Assembly (NCBI GenBank): GCA_002344825.1
Contig: DDUN01000026.1
Span: 1 to 24,372, forward strand
Length of the DNA: 24,372 nucleotides
Source of the DNA: Candidatus Multiplicimicrobium inquinatum
Lineage (GTDB): Bacteria > Omnitrophota > Omnitrophia > Omnitrophales > Aquincolibacteriaceae
Direction of reading: 5' to 3'
A model generated the notes under the pieces. That model was not told where the DNA came from. It saw nothing but the letters and a program-made list of their open reading frames with translations, and did not search any database. The position numbers were made by a program, and so were the translations under genes. Positions 12,269-20,290 of the stretch are shown here, one piece after another (position 1 is the stretch's first letter; every line of letters starts with the position of its first letter).

Positions 12269-14380
12269 ATGAAAACCTTATTTCGCGCTTATCGTTTCCG
12301 GCTGCTTTTAGCGGCACTTTTTGTTTTCGCCGCAAGTCCTTTGGCGCAGGCTCAAGCCACTTCATCAAAGACCACGCAAATTGACCCTGATTGGGAGCGG
12401 ATACGCGATGCTCAGGTACAGATGTTGAAGAAAAAAGAATTGGAACTGGACCGTCTTAAAGAAGAATTACTGAGCCGCGCCCAGCCTCAAGCGGGAACTT
12501 CATCGGATGAAATGCGGGAAGAGCTTAAAAAGAAAGAGCAGGCGTGGACAGAGCAGCTTCAGAAATACGAAAATGAAATTAGCCTTTTACGAGCTAAAGT
12601 GGAAGAGCAAAAACAAGAGCTGGATGTTTCGCGGCTGAAAGAGGACAAAGAAAAGTCTACGGATGCTCCCGCTTCGATAACTGATAACAATGCTTTCAAT
12701 CAGTTGAATGATCGCGAAGCTCAAGTTCAATTAAAAGAGAAGCAACTGGCTGAAGGGCAGGCAAAAATCGAGTCCTTGACCGCGGAAGCAACTGAAAGAG
12801 AAAAAGAATTAAAAGCCAAAGAGGAAGAGTTTACCCGTTTAAGGGAGGATTTTGAGAAGCAGTTGTCGGAGTTTGATAAAAAAATTAAAACGGAACAGGA
12901 GCGGATGGAAGCGGAGCGGCGTGAGGTTTTAGATAGCCGCAACGCGCTGGAAACTGAAAAGCGTGTTTTGTCAGCGGAGCGTCAGGAGCTCAGTTCCAAG
13001 GCGCAGGGGATAAAGGAAAATCAGCAGAAGTATAACGAGCTTCAAATGAAAGAGAAGGCAGCCGCTGATTTGGAGAAGGCGTTGATTTTGAAAGAAAATG
13101 AACTGACTGCCAAATCGGCGGAAGCCGCAGATCGTGAAAAAAGAATTGCCGATTCTCAAAAACAACTGGTGGAAGAACGCCGGCAATGGCAAATCGAGCG
13201 GAATCAACTTTCCGCGGATTTAGAAAAAAGATTTGCCGAGGCGGACGCGCGTCTTGAGAAAGCGGACACAATCGATTTAGAAAGGGACCGTATTCGAGCC
13301 GCGTATGAAAAGCAGTTGAAGGAAGTTCGTGAAGAGGTGCAATTTGAAAAGGATAAGCTGGCTCAACGTGATTTGGAATGGAAAGAAAAATTAAGTGACG
13401 CGGAACTCATTCAGGCCAAGCAGGAACAGCAAATCAAAGATCTCACCGCGAAGCTTTCAACTCCCATGGAGGATTCACAAAAAGTGGAAGAGCAAAGCCG
13501 CCTCCTTGAAGAGTCTATCCAAAAGATGAATGAATCCGAAAAGGAGCGACAGCGTCTTGAAGCCGAACTTTCCGCTTTAAAAGCAAAAGAAAATCAAAGT
13601 CTTGATTTAGAGCCCCAGCTTTCACAGCTTCGTAATGAGCTTGAACAGCAAAAACAAAATCAGTTAAATCAAGAGCTGGAATGGAAAGCTGCACGTGAAG
13701 CTTATGAGAAACAAATAGGCGAGCTCAACAGCCGCTTTTCCGATCAACAATCCGGAGCCAGTACGCGAGAGCAGGATTTAAGCCAAAAGCTGACGCAGGT
13801 CAACCAGCAGCTTGATGCAACTGAAACAAAACGGACATTGTTGGAGTCTGAGTTAGCGGCACTAAAAGAAAATGCTTCTTCAGCGGAGGCTTCTGAATCA
13901 GAAAAACTGAAAGAACAAATCAATCAGCTTCAGGGAGAGTTACAGACTTTGCGGAATGAGAACCAGGCTGTGGCGGCAGAAAGCTCTGACCCTGAAGTTG
14001 TCCGGCTAAGAAAAGAACTCGAAGCCGTTAAAATTGAAAATGAAGATTGGCGTCAAAGCCGCAGGCAAGTTGAAAAAAGCTGGAGTGAATTTGTGAGCCG
14101 TGAAACTCAGTATCAAATGGAAATCGCGGCCTTAAAAGATCAGCTTGCCCGCACCGCGTCAGAAAATGGAGGCCGCGACTGGAGCTCTGAAGCAAAGCGT
14201 GTTGTGGAAGAACGGCGTGCTTTAAGTGACGAGAAAGCAAAAATATATCGGCAGTTTACTCAAGACCGGCAAAGATTTGAACAAGAGCAGGTTGAATTTT
14301 TGAGACGGCAAAGAGAGTTTGAAAACTATATTAATCAGGAGCGGGCAAAAATTGAACGCTTGCGGCGTCAGGTTTCGTAA
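12269..14380 (+). CDS. Exported long coiled-coil protein of unknown function
   Basis: A 703-residue protein that I cannot assign to a family. It opens with a signal peptide (basic MKTLFRAYRFR, hydrophobic LLLAALFVFAASPLA, cleavage near AQA, residues 27-29). Nearly all the rest is heptad-like, rich in Glu, Lys, Gln, Arg and Leu with almost no Pro or Gly, predicting one very long periplasmic coiled coil with short breaks. The end (FLRRQREFENYINQERAKIE) is strongly basic. No enzyme motif or C-terminal anchor is seen. It may be a structural or tethering rod of the cell envelope, which is inference. Its stop overlaps the cyclo-ligase ATG by one base (TAATG), so it heads the following operon. No ribosome site; a -10 box lies 9 bp before the ATG. 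Confidence 0.8.
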   Translation: MKTLFRAYRFRLLLAALFVFAASPLAQAQATSSKTTQIDPDWERIRDAQVQMLKKKELELDRLKEELLSRAQPQAGTSSDEMREELKKKEQAWTEQLQKYENEISLLRAKVEEQKQELDVSRLKEDKEKSTDAPASITDNNAFNQLNDREAQVQLKEKQLAEGQAKIESLTAEATEREKELKAKEEEFTRLREDFEKQLSEFDKKIKTEQERMEAERREVLDSRNALETEKRVLSAERQELSSKAQGIKENQQKYNELQMKEKAAADLEKALILKENELTAKSAEAADREKRIADSQKQLVEERRQWQIERNQLSADLEKRFAEADARLEKADTIDLERDRIRAAYEKQLKEVREEVQFEKDKLAQRDLEWKEKLSDAELIQAKQEQQIKDLTAKLSTPMEDSQKVEEQSRLLEESIQKMNESEKERQRLEAELSALKAKENQSLDLEPQLSQLRNELEQQKQNQLNQELEWKAAREAYEKQIGELNSRFSDQQSGASTREQDLSQKLTQVNQQLDATETKRTLLESELAALKENASSAEASESEKLKEQINQLQGELQTLRNENQAVAAESSDPEVVRLRKELEAVKIENEDWRQSRRQVEKSWSEFVSRETQYQMEIAALKDQLARTASENGGRDWSSEAKRVVEERRALSDEKAKIYRQFTQDRQRFEQEQVEFLRRQREFENYINQERAKIERLRRQVS

Positions 14381-14934
14381 TGTCGGTTAAGAAGACCCGG
14401 TCGGATAAAGCTCGCTTACGTAAAAAGATGAAGCGTCTTTTATTGACGGCAGCAAAGAGAAAAAGAAGCAGTGTGCTTGTTTGCAGAAAAATTCAAAACT
14501 CGCTCTTTTTTAAAGATGCCCGCACTGTCGGGTTTTATGCCGCCCTTAACGATGAGGTTGATGTTTTTCCGTTGGCCCAGACCGCGCTTAAGCTCGGCAA
14601 AAAAGTTTTTTTCCCAAAAGCCAGCGGTCGCGCGATTGAGTTTCGTGAAGTGAGAGACTTGGAAAAAGATTTTTGTGTCGGAGCGTATCAAATTCGTGAG
14701 CCTTATTCACGGCGTACTTCCAAAAGAGTCCGCGCGCTGGATTTAGTTTTAGTTCCCGGACGTGCGTTTGACGCGCTTGGCGGACGACTTGGACGTGGCG
14801 GCGGACACTATGACCGCCTTTTGGCTAAATGGACGTCGAGTGTTTGCGTGGGCGTGGCTTTTCGTGAGCAGAAAGTCCGCGCTGTGCCGATGGACGAGCA
14901 TGATATCCGCATGGACGCCGTGGTAACCGGGTAA
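14380..14934 (+). CDS. 5-formyltetrahydrofolate cyclo-ligase family protein
   Basis: ATP-dependent enzyme converting 5-formyl-THF to 5,10-methenyl-THF, returning a storage/inhibitory folate to one-carbon metabolism. The 184 residues include a basic N-terminus (RLRKKMKRLLLTAAKRKR), TVGFYAALNDEVDVFPLAQ, GKKVFFPKA, the conserved DLVLVPGRAFDALGGRLGRG with GGHYDRLLA (ATP/folate site), and the terminal PMDEHDIRMDAVVTG. It overlaps the coiled-coil gene by one base and is followed 3 bp later by xseA. Family match is clear, and all the main motifs are present. Confidence 0.93.
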   Translation: MSVKKTRSDKARLRKKMKRLLLTAAKRKRSSVLVCRKIQNSLFFKDARTVGFYAALNDEVDVFPLAQTALKLGKKVFFPKASGRAIEFREVRDLEKDFCVGAYQIREPYSRRTSKRVRALDLVLVPGRAFDALGGRLGRGGGHYDRLLAKWTSSVCVGVAFREQKVRAVPMDEHDIRMDAVVTG

Positions 14935-14937
14935 TTT

Positions 14938-16161
14938 ATGGATCTTTTTCAAAAACAGCAATCCCGCGACAAGGTCTATTCCGTCAGTGATTTAAACCGC
15001 GAAATTCGGGCCTGTCTCGAACCTCGTTTTGCGACGATTTGGGTTGAAGCTGAAATTTCAAATTTGAAGCTGCATACCTCCGGCCATATTTATCTCACTT
15101 TGAAAGATGATAAATCTCAGCTGAGCGCGGTTTTTTTTAGCCGTTACAATCAGGGGTTGAAATTTCGCCTGAAAGACGGACTTAAGGTTTTGGCCTTCGG
15201 CAAAGTTTCGGTTTATGAGCCGCGCGGTTCCTATCAGCTTTATATCGAAAAAATCCAGCCCAAAGGCATGGGGGAGCTGCAGCTTGCTTTTTTACAGCTC
15301 AAAGAGAAGCTTCAAAAAGAAGGCTTATTTGACTCTGAGCGAAAGAAACCGATTCCTGCTTTCCCTAAAACAATCGGCGTTGTTACTTCGCCCACCGGTG
15401 CGGCGATTCAGGATATTTTAAATATTGTCAGCCGTCGTTTTCAGGGCGTTCATCTCATTCTTAATCCGGTGAAAGTGCAAGGAGAGGGATCCGCGGAAGA
15501 AGTTGCCCGGGCTATCCGTGAGTTTCAGGATATTCAGGGAGTGGATGTGTTGATTGTGGGACGCGGAGGCGGAAGCCTTGAAGACCTTTGGGCTTTTAAC
15601 GAAGAAATCGTTGCTCGCGCGATTTATGATTCGAAAATTCCTGTCATATCCGCGGTGGGCCATGAAATTGATTGGACGATTGCGGATTTTGTTGCGGACT
15701 TGCGCGCGCCGACGCCGTCTGCCGCGGCAGAACTTGTCACCCAGAACCAGGCGGAGCTTTTGCGCAAGCTGGGAGACGATGCCGATCGGATTCGTAACGC
15801 GATGACTGGATTTTTAAGGCAATATCAAGATCGGCTTGAGACTCTGGCTGAAAGTTATGCTTTTCGAGAACCGCGTAAGCTGATTGACCAGCTTGCGGAA
15901 CGCGTGGATGATCGGGCGCGCCAAATGCATTCTTTTTTCCGGCACTTGCTTGAACAAAAAGAGCAAAATTGGAAGCATCAAGCCGGCCGTTTGCATGCTT
16001 TAAGCCCGCTGGCGGTTTTGGATCGGGGTTATTCCATTGCTTTTGATACGAAGGGGAAAGTGCTTAAAAAAATCAGCCAGCTTAAAAAAGGCGACCGCCT
16101 TGAAACACGTCTGAAAAACGGAAAAATTTATTCTGAAATCACGGAATTGAAAGCGGATTGA
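14938..16161 (+). CDS. xseA: Exodeoxyribonuclease VII large subunit
   Basis: Catalytic subunit of exonuclease VII, degrading single-stranded DNA to oligonucleotides together with several XseB chains. The 407 residues hold the N-terminal OB fold (VYSVSDLNREIRACLE, IWVEAEISNLKLHTSGHIYL), the nuclease core (FPKTIGVVTSPTGAAIQDIL, VLIVGRGGGSLEDLWAFNEE, ISAVGHEIDWTIADFVADLR, APTPSAAAEL), and the C-terminal helical part ending in LSPLAVLDRGYSIAF. It starts 3 bp after the cyclo-ligase stop. It is slightly shorter than E. coli XseA (456) because the helical part is compact. Confidence 0.97.
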   Translation: MDLFQKQQSRDKVYSVSDLNREIRACLEPRFATIWVEAEISNLKLHTSGHIYLTLKDDKSQLSAVFFSRYNQGLKFRLKDGLKVLAFGKVSVYEPRGSYQLYIEKIQPKGMGELQLAFLQLKEKLQKEGLFDSERKKPIPAFPKTIGVVTSPTGAAIQDILNIVSRRFQGVHLILNPVKVQGEGSAEEVARAIREFQDIQGVDVLIVGRGGGSLEDLWAFNEEIVARAIYDSKIPVISAVGHEIDWTIADFVADLRAPTPSAAAELVTQNQAELLRKLGDDADRIRNAMTGFLRQYQDRLETLAESYAFREPRKLIDQLAERVDDRARQMHSFFRHLLEQKEQNWKHQAGRLHALSPLAVLDRGYSIAFDTKGKVLKKISQLKKGDRLETRLKNGKIYSEITELKAD

Positions 16162-16162
16162 C

Positions 16163-16197
16163 AAGCGCGGGAGGCTTTGCCAAGCTATCCCGCTTTT
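16163..16197 (+). terminator. Hairpin between xseA and xseB (weak terminator or processing site)
   Basis: GCGGGA (16167-16172) pairs with TCCCGC (16188-16193) across 15 nt that include a small GGC/GCC stem; TTTT follows. It occupies the only sizeable gap in this part of the operon. It could lower xseA/xseB read-through, but xseB lacks another visible promoter, so full termination is unlikely. Confidence 0.4.
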
Positions 16198-16208
16198 GAA
16201 AGGAAAAT

Positions 16209-16511
16209 ATGAGCGAAAAATTTCAATTTGAAAAGGCTTTGGCCGAGTTAGAAAAAATCGTGGAAGCTTTGGAGGCGGGTGAGCTTTCTTTGGATGAAGC
16301 TTTGAAGCAGTATGAAGAAGGTGTTAAGTTGACCCGTGCCTGTCAGGCGAAACTGCAGGAAGCAGAGAAGAAAATTGAGATTTTAACGCGCGGGCTTGCG
16401 GGGGAACTCAAAGCGGAGCCATTTGATCCGGAAACGTTTGAAGAAACCGCGTCTTCCAAAAAAAGAGCCGCGCCCAAAAAGAAAACCGCGGACGAAGACG
16501 ATTTGATTTAA
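16209..16511 (+). CDS. xseB: Exodeoxyribonuclease VII small subunit
   Basis: Small helical subunit that assembles along the XseA helical arm. The 100 residues include the diagnostic FEKALAELEKIVEALEAGEL and SLDEALKQYEEGVKL, followed by RACQAKLQEAEKKIEILTR. E. coli XseB is about 80 residues; the extra C-terminal ~20 here are Lys/Ala/Asp-rich (SKKRAAPKKKTADEDD) and probably disordered. AAAGGAAAAT precedes the ATG. Its TAA directly abuts the ispA ATG, a common xseB-ispA arrangement. Confidence 0.95.
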   Translation: MSEKFQFEKALAELEKIVEALEAGELSLDEALKQYEEGVKLTRACQAKLQEAEKKIEILTRGLAGELKAEPFDPETFEETASSKKRAAPKKKTADEDDLI

Positions 16512-17336
16512 ATGAATTACGTTGAGTACTTTAAAAAAGAACTGGGTTTGGTTAACGCGTATTTAGAGCAGGAACTGCCTTCTGTAACGCAGTGTCCGCC
16601 TCAAATTCATGAGGCAATGCGCTATGCTGTTTTGGGGGCGGGAAAACGCTTTCGCCCTGTTTTGGCTTTGGTGGCAGCGAAGGCTTGCGGGGGAAATGCG
16701 AAGTCGGCTTTGCCGGCTGCCGCGGCTTTGGAGCTGATTCACGCCTATTCCCTTGTGCATGATGATTTACCGGCGATGGATGATGATGATTTTCGCCGTG
16801 GAAAGCCCTCTTGCCATAAAAAGTTTGGGGAGGCCATCGGTATTTTAGCGGGTGACGGGCTTCTGACTTTGGCTTTTGAGTGGGTGGGCCGGATTAAGCC
16901 TGCGGAAGCCGCTTTAAAGGCTTTGTCCGAGTTATCGACGGCTGCGGGAACATTTGGTATGATTGGCGGTCAAGTTGCGGATATTGCCGTCAAAGACCGG
17001 GATATGGCGATGCTGGATTACATCAGTATTCATAAGACCGGGTGCTTGATTCGTGCGGGTGCGGTTATGGGAGCCTTAAGCGTTTCGGCTTCAGGTTCAA
17101 TATTAAAAAGCATGAAAAAGTACGGTGAATGTCTTGGATTGGCATTTCAAATCGCAGATGATATGAATGATGCGGATGGCTACTTGAAGTTGATTTCGAT
17201 GGGGGATGCCGAAGAGCGTGTGCGTGATTTAATCGCGCAAGCCAAGAAAGCTGTTCGCGGTCTCGGGAAAAAAGCGGATGGACTTATGTTTATCGCCGAT
17301 GATTTAGTCGCCCGCATGGAACAAGATTTGTTATAA
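16512..17336 (+). CDS. ispA: Polyprenyl (farnesyl-type) diphosphate synthase
   Basis: Condenses IPP with allylic diphosphates (DMAPP, GPP) to make GPP/FPP-length isoprenoids. The 274 residues contain GAGKRFRPVL, the first Asp-rich motif LVHDDLPAMDDDD (Asp84, Asp85, Asp90) with RRGKPSCHKKFG, LAGDGLLTLAFEW, GGQVAD, HKTGCLIRAG, and a second Asp-rich motif FQIADDMND (Asp216, 217, 220). Odd: the usual ~15-residue segment with GK..GKD between the second motif and the GKxTYP helix is missing; DADGYLKLISMGDAEERVRD joins directly. The protein is therefore shorter than E. coli IspA (299). It sits directly before dxs, which makes the pathway precursor. Family is secure; exact product length is not. Confidence 0.9.
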   Translation: MNYVEYFKKELGLVNAYLEQELPSVTQCPPQIHEAMRYAVLGAGKRFRPVLALVAAKACGGNAKSALPAAAALELIHAYSLVHDDLPAMDDDDFRRGKPSCHKKFGEAIGILAGDGLLTLAFEWVGRIKPAEAALKALSELSTAAGTFGMIGGQVADIAVKDRDMAMLDYISIHKTGCLIRAGAVMGALSVSASGSILKSMKKYGECLGLAFQIADDMNDADGYLKLISMGDAEERVRDLIAQAKKAVRGLGKKADGLMFIADDLVARMEQDLL

Positions 17337-17342
17337 GTTTCG

Positions 17343-17365
17343 CCTCTGCGTTTATACGCAACGAG
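17343..17365 (+). repeat. Possible dispersed repeat, copy C (ispA-dxs gap)
   Basis: The gap contains GCCTCTGCG, a TTTATA stretch, then CGCAACGAG. It shares the GCCTCTGCG...CGCAAC frame with the uvrA copy while the middle differs, and it still forms a hairpin (TGCGT/ACGCA, loop TTAT, 17347-17360). It is much weaker than the match between copies A and B. Confidence 0.35.
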
Positions 17366-17380
17366 AATGAGTAAAAAAGT

Positions 17381-19333
17381 ATGAACTATAAATATATAAA
17401 CAATATTAATTCGCCCGCGGATCTTAAGAAGATTCCTTTGGAAAAATTGCCTGAGGTTGCGGAAGAATACCGCCAATTTTTGATTGAGTCTGTTTCTAAA
17501 ACCGGCGGACACTTGGGCGCGAGCCTGGGTGCTTTAGAACTCAACATGGCGCTGCATTATGTGCTTGAGTCTCCTCAAGACAAAATTTGCTGGGATGTCG
17601 GACATCAGGCCTATGTGCATAAATTAATCACCGGCCGTCGCGACCGATTCTCTACCTTGCGTAAAACCGAGGGAATTAGCGGATTTCCTTCGCCGTTTGA
17701 AAATGAACACGATCATTTTATTGTCGGTCATGCCGGAACCGCCATTGCACAGGCTGTCGGACTTGCCGCGGCGCGCGATCATTTAAAAACGAATGAAAAA
17801 GTGGTTGCGGTAGTTGGCGATGGCGCGATGACTGCCGGACTTTCTTATGAGGCGCTTAATAACGCGGGTCATCTTAAGAAAGAAATGCTGATTGTTTTAA
17901 ATGACAATGAGATGTCGATCGCAAAAAATGTCGGCGCGATCAGCAAATATTTGAATAAAGTGATTACTAATCCGCTTTATAACCGTGTCCGTTCCGATGT
18001 TGAACGCCAGTTGGATAAATTTCCGCGTTTAAGAAAGCTGGCTGCCCAATCGCTCGAAAGCATGAAGCATCTTTTTGTGCCGGGTATTTTATTTGAAGAG
18101 CTTGGTTTTCGTTACTTTGGTCCGGTCGACGGTAATGACATTGTCGGTTTAGTACAAACCCTGCGCCATATTTTACCCCTCAAGGAATGCGCCTTATTGC
18201 ATATCATCACCAAAAAAGGCAATGGCTGTGCTTACGCTGAGCAGGATATTGAAAAGGGGCATGGTGTTAACCCTTTTGATGTGAAGACCGGCAAGCCGCT
18301 TACTTCTGTCCCACTGCCCAAAGCTCAATCGGCGGTAGACAAAATTGCCGGTTCCGAAGTTAAACCGGCGAATCAGATCAGCTACACCAAAGCATTTTCA
18401 AATGCGCTTATTGAAGTTGCGAGGCAGGATTCGAAAGTGATCGCCATTACGGCGGCAATGCCTACCGGCACAGGGCTCAATGATTTTCAAAAAGAGTTTC
18501 CCGACCGTCTTTATGATGTCGGAATTGCCGAGCAGCACGCGGTTACTTTCGCCGGAGCTTTGTCGAAAGCCGGACTGAAACCGGTGTGCGCGATTTACTC
18601 CACCTTTTTGCAGCGGTCTCAGGATCAGATTCTGCATGATGTCGCTTTGCAAAGACAGCGCACGGTGCTTGCCATGGATCGTGCCGGGTTGGTGGGGGCG
18701 GACGGTGCGACGCACAACGGTGTTTTTGATATCAGCTATTTGGGCCATGTTCCGCATGCGGTTATCGCTGCTCCGATCAATGCTTATGAAATGAAGCAAA
18801 TGTTGGAGATGGGGGTGGAGTATTCGCATACTTTTGCGCTGCGGTATCCGCGCGGAAATATTCCTGTTTCGCATGCGACGGCACCGCAGGAGAAATTCGG
18901 AATCGGAAAAGGCCAAGTTTTGTCCGAAGGAAAAGACGGGACGCTTTTAGCTTTGGGCAGCATGGTTGAAATTGCGCTTCAGGTTCGCGATTTACTTAAA
19001 GCCGCGGATGTGGAAGTGCGCGTGGTGAATATGCGTTTTGCCAAACCTTTGGACGGCGCGCTTATTTTGGACAGTTTAGACAAATCCAAATATCTTTTTA
19101 CTCTGGAAGAGCATGTTCTTACGGGCGGGTTTGGTTCAAAAGTGCTGGAGTTTTTAGAACGCAGTAACCGCGATGATGCTGTTTTGCGCCGTTTTGCTTT
19201 ACCGGATGAATTTATCGAGCAAGGTGACCGTGATTATCATTTTGAACGGATCGGTCTTTCGCCTCAGAAAATTACCGCAGCAATTTTGCAGGTTCTCAAC
19301 TCCTCCATAAGTGCCCCATCGCTTTCGCGCTAG
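17381..19333 (+). CDS. dxs: 1-deoxy-D-xylulose-5-phosphate synthase
   Basis: Thiamine-diphosphate enzyme joining pyruvate and glyceraldehyde-3-phosphate, the entry step of the MEP isoprenoid pathway. At 650 residues it is full length: SVSKTGGHLGASLGALEL, WDVGHQAYVHKLITGRRD, the ThDP site GDGAMTAGLSYEALNNAGHL with NDNEMSIAKNVG, the FRYFGPVDG segment, and the transketolase pyrimidine domain (DVGIAEQHAVTFAGAL, MDRAGLVGADGATHNGVFDI, LRYPRGN). The usual GHxSTSIS is GHAGTAIAQ here. A 5-codon reading frame from ATG 17367 ends in a TGA overlapping the dxs ATG. It follows ispA by 44 bp. Confidence 0.97.
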   Translation: MNYKYINNINSPADLKKIPLEKLPEVAEEYRQFLIESVSKTGGHLGASLGALELNMALHYVLESPQDKICWDVGHQAYVHKLITGRRDRFSTLRKTEGISGFPSPFENEHDHFIVGHAGTAIAQAVGLAAARDHLKTNEKVVAVVGDGAMTAGLSYEALNNAGHLKKEMLIVLNDNEMSIAKNVGAISKYLNKVITNPLYNRVRSDVERQLDKFPRLRKLAAQSLESMKHLFVPGILFEELGFRYFGPVDGNDIVGLVQTLRHILPLKECALLHIITKKGNGCAYAEQDIEKGHGVNPFDVKTGKPLTSVPLPKAQSAVDKIAGSEVKPANQISYTKAFSNALIEVARQDSKVIAITAAMPTGTGLNDFQKEFPDRLYDVGIAEQHAVTFAGALSKAGLKPVCAIYSTFLQRSQDQILHDVALQRQRTVLAMDRAGLVGADGATHNGVFDISYLGHVPHAVIAAPINAYEMKQMLEMGVEYSHTFALRYPRGNIPVSHATAPQEKFGIGKGQVLSEGKDGTLLALGSMVEIALQVRDLLKAADVEVRVVNMRFAKPLDGALILDSLDKSKYLFTLEEHVLTGGFGSKVLEFLERSNRDDAVLRRFALPDEFIEQGDRDYHFERIGLSPQKITAAILQVLNSSISAPSLSR

Positions 19334-19334
19334 C

Positions 19335-19424
19335 ATGAAATCAAAAATCAGAACAGTTGCACGGTGTTATTTCAGCCTCTGCGCTTCCGGCACAACCGGC
19401 GGATCTACCCTGCTCATATTATGA
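19335..19424 (+). other. Duplicated nadK start and mini-ORF between dxs and nadK
   Basis: The 28 bp at 19335-19362 match the first 28 bp of nadK (19421-19448) at 24 positions, beginning with ATG. Read from 19335 the frame gives a 29-residue peptide starting MKSKIRTVAR, whose TGA (19422-19424) overlaps the real nadK ATG. Repeat copy B (19371-19408) lies inside. It could be a decayed duplicate, a coupling leader peptide, or both. Confidence 0.6.
19371..19408 (+). repeat. Dispersed short repeat, copy B (upstream of nadK)
   Basis: Gap-free match to 831-868 in uvrA at about 32 of 38 positions, including TTC.GCCTCTGCGC and CAACCGGCG. The hairpin seen in the uvrA copy is partly decayed here. It lies between the two copies of the nadK 5' end. 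Confidence 0.6.
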
Positions 19425-20290
19425 AATCAAAAATAAAAACCGTAGCACTTTTCGTCAATAAGCAGAAAACCGGTGCTGCCGGTCTTAGCGGGCTAATTCG
19501 AACTTTTCTTGAAAAGCAAAAAATCAAAGTGAAGAGCTCGATTGATTTTGACGCACAATCCTGTCTTGAGAACGCGGACTTGGCCGTAAGCTTAGGTGGT
19601 GACGGAACTATTCTTGCCCTCGCCCGCGAAATGAAAAAAAGATCCGTGCCTGTGTTGGGAATTAATTTAGGACGGCTTGGTTTTTTAACCGAAGTGCGTC
19701 CGTCAGAAATGCTGCAAGAATTAAAAGCTTGTCTGGCGGGGGAGCTTAAAATAGAGAAGCGGATGATGCTGGAATGCCGCCTGACGAGCAAAAAGCATCA
19801 AATAGACCGCCGTTTGGTGGCTTTAAACGACATGGTGATCAGCCGTGAAGGTGTTTCCCGCCTGGCAGCGATTGATATTTTGGTTTCGGGAAAAACTTTG
19901 GCGGCATTTCGCGGAGATGGCGTTATTTTGGCAACGCCTACCGGTTCAACGGCATATTCGCTCTCTGCCGGCGGAGCGGTGGTTCACCCGGAAGTGGATT
20001 CGATTATGATTACGCCGATTTGCCCTCATGCTTCAAGTATGCATCCGACCATTATTCCCGCGAATGAAAAAATTGCCATTGCGATTCGCCGTGAAAGACG
20101 CGACGCAAGGGCGGTGTTGACGGCCGATGGTCAAGAAATTGTGGAAGTGGACGATAGTTTTAGTATCGAGGTGACGCGCTATAAGCTTCCTTTTAGGTTA
20201 GTGAAAAGCAGTCACCGCAATTATTACGAAACGATTAGGAAACATTTACACTTTTCAAGTATTCACCATGGCACGACTCCTGATTATTGA
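19421..20290 (+). CDS. nadK: NAD kinase
   Basis: Phosphorylates NAD to NADP, 289 residues. Motifs: VSLGGDGTILALAREM (GGDGT, catalytic Asp), GINLGRLGFLTEV, ALNDMVISREGVSRL, RGDGVILATPTGSTAYSLSA, then TPICPHASSMHPTIIP. I chose ATG 19421 (MKSKIKTVALFVN, a beta-strand start typical for the family); the frame is open to a GTG at 19364, but that stretch is the duplicated/repeat region. No ribosome site is visible, so translation may be coupled to the mini-ORF whose stop overlaps this ATG. The 3' end overlaps the receiver gene by 23 bp. The C-terminus after about residue 270 is a short non-conserved tail. Confidence 0.96.
   Translation: MKSKIKTVALFVNKQKTGAAGLSGLIRTFLEKQKIKVKSSIDFDAQSCLENADLAVSLGGDGTILALAREMKKRSVPVLGINLGRLGFLTEVRPSEMLQELKACLAGELKIEKRMMLECRLTSKKHQIDRRLVALNDMVISREGVSRLAAIDILVSGKTLAAFRGDGVILATPTGSTAYSLSAGGAVVHPEVDSIMITPICPHASSMHPTIIPANEKIAIAIRRERRDARAVLTADGQEIVEVDDSFSIEVTRYKLPFRLVKSSHRNYYETIRKHLHFSSIHHGTTPDY

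Noticed and set aside
18398..18916. 172-codon minus-strand frame inside dxs
   Set aside because: Overlaps the conserved transketolase domains of dxs; basic, low-similarity shadow translation.
19364..19420. N-terminal extension of nadK from a GTG
   Set aside because: The extra residues come from the repeat and duplicated region and are not NadK-like; ATG 19421 gives the normal start.
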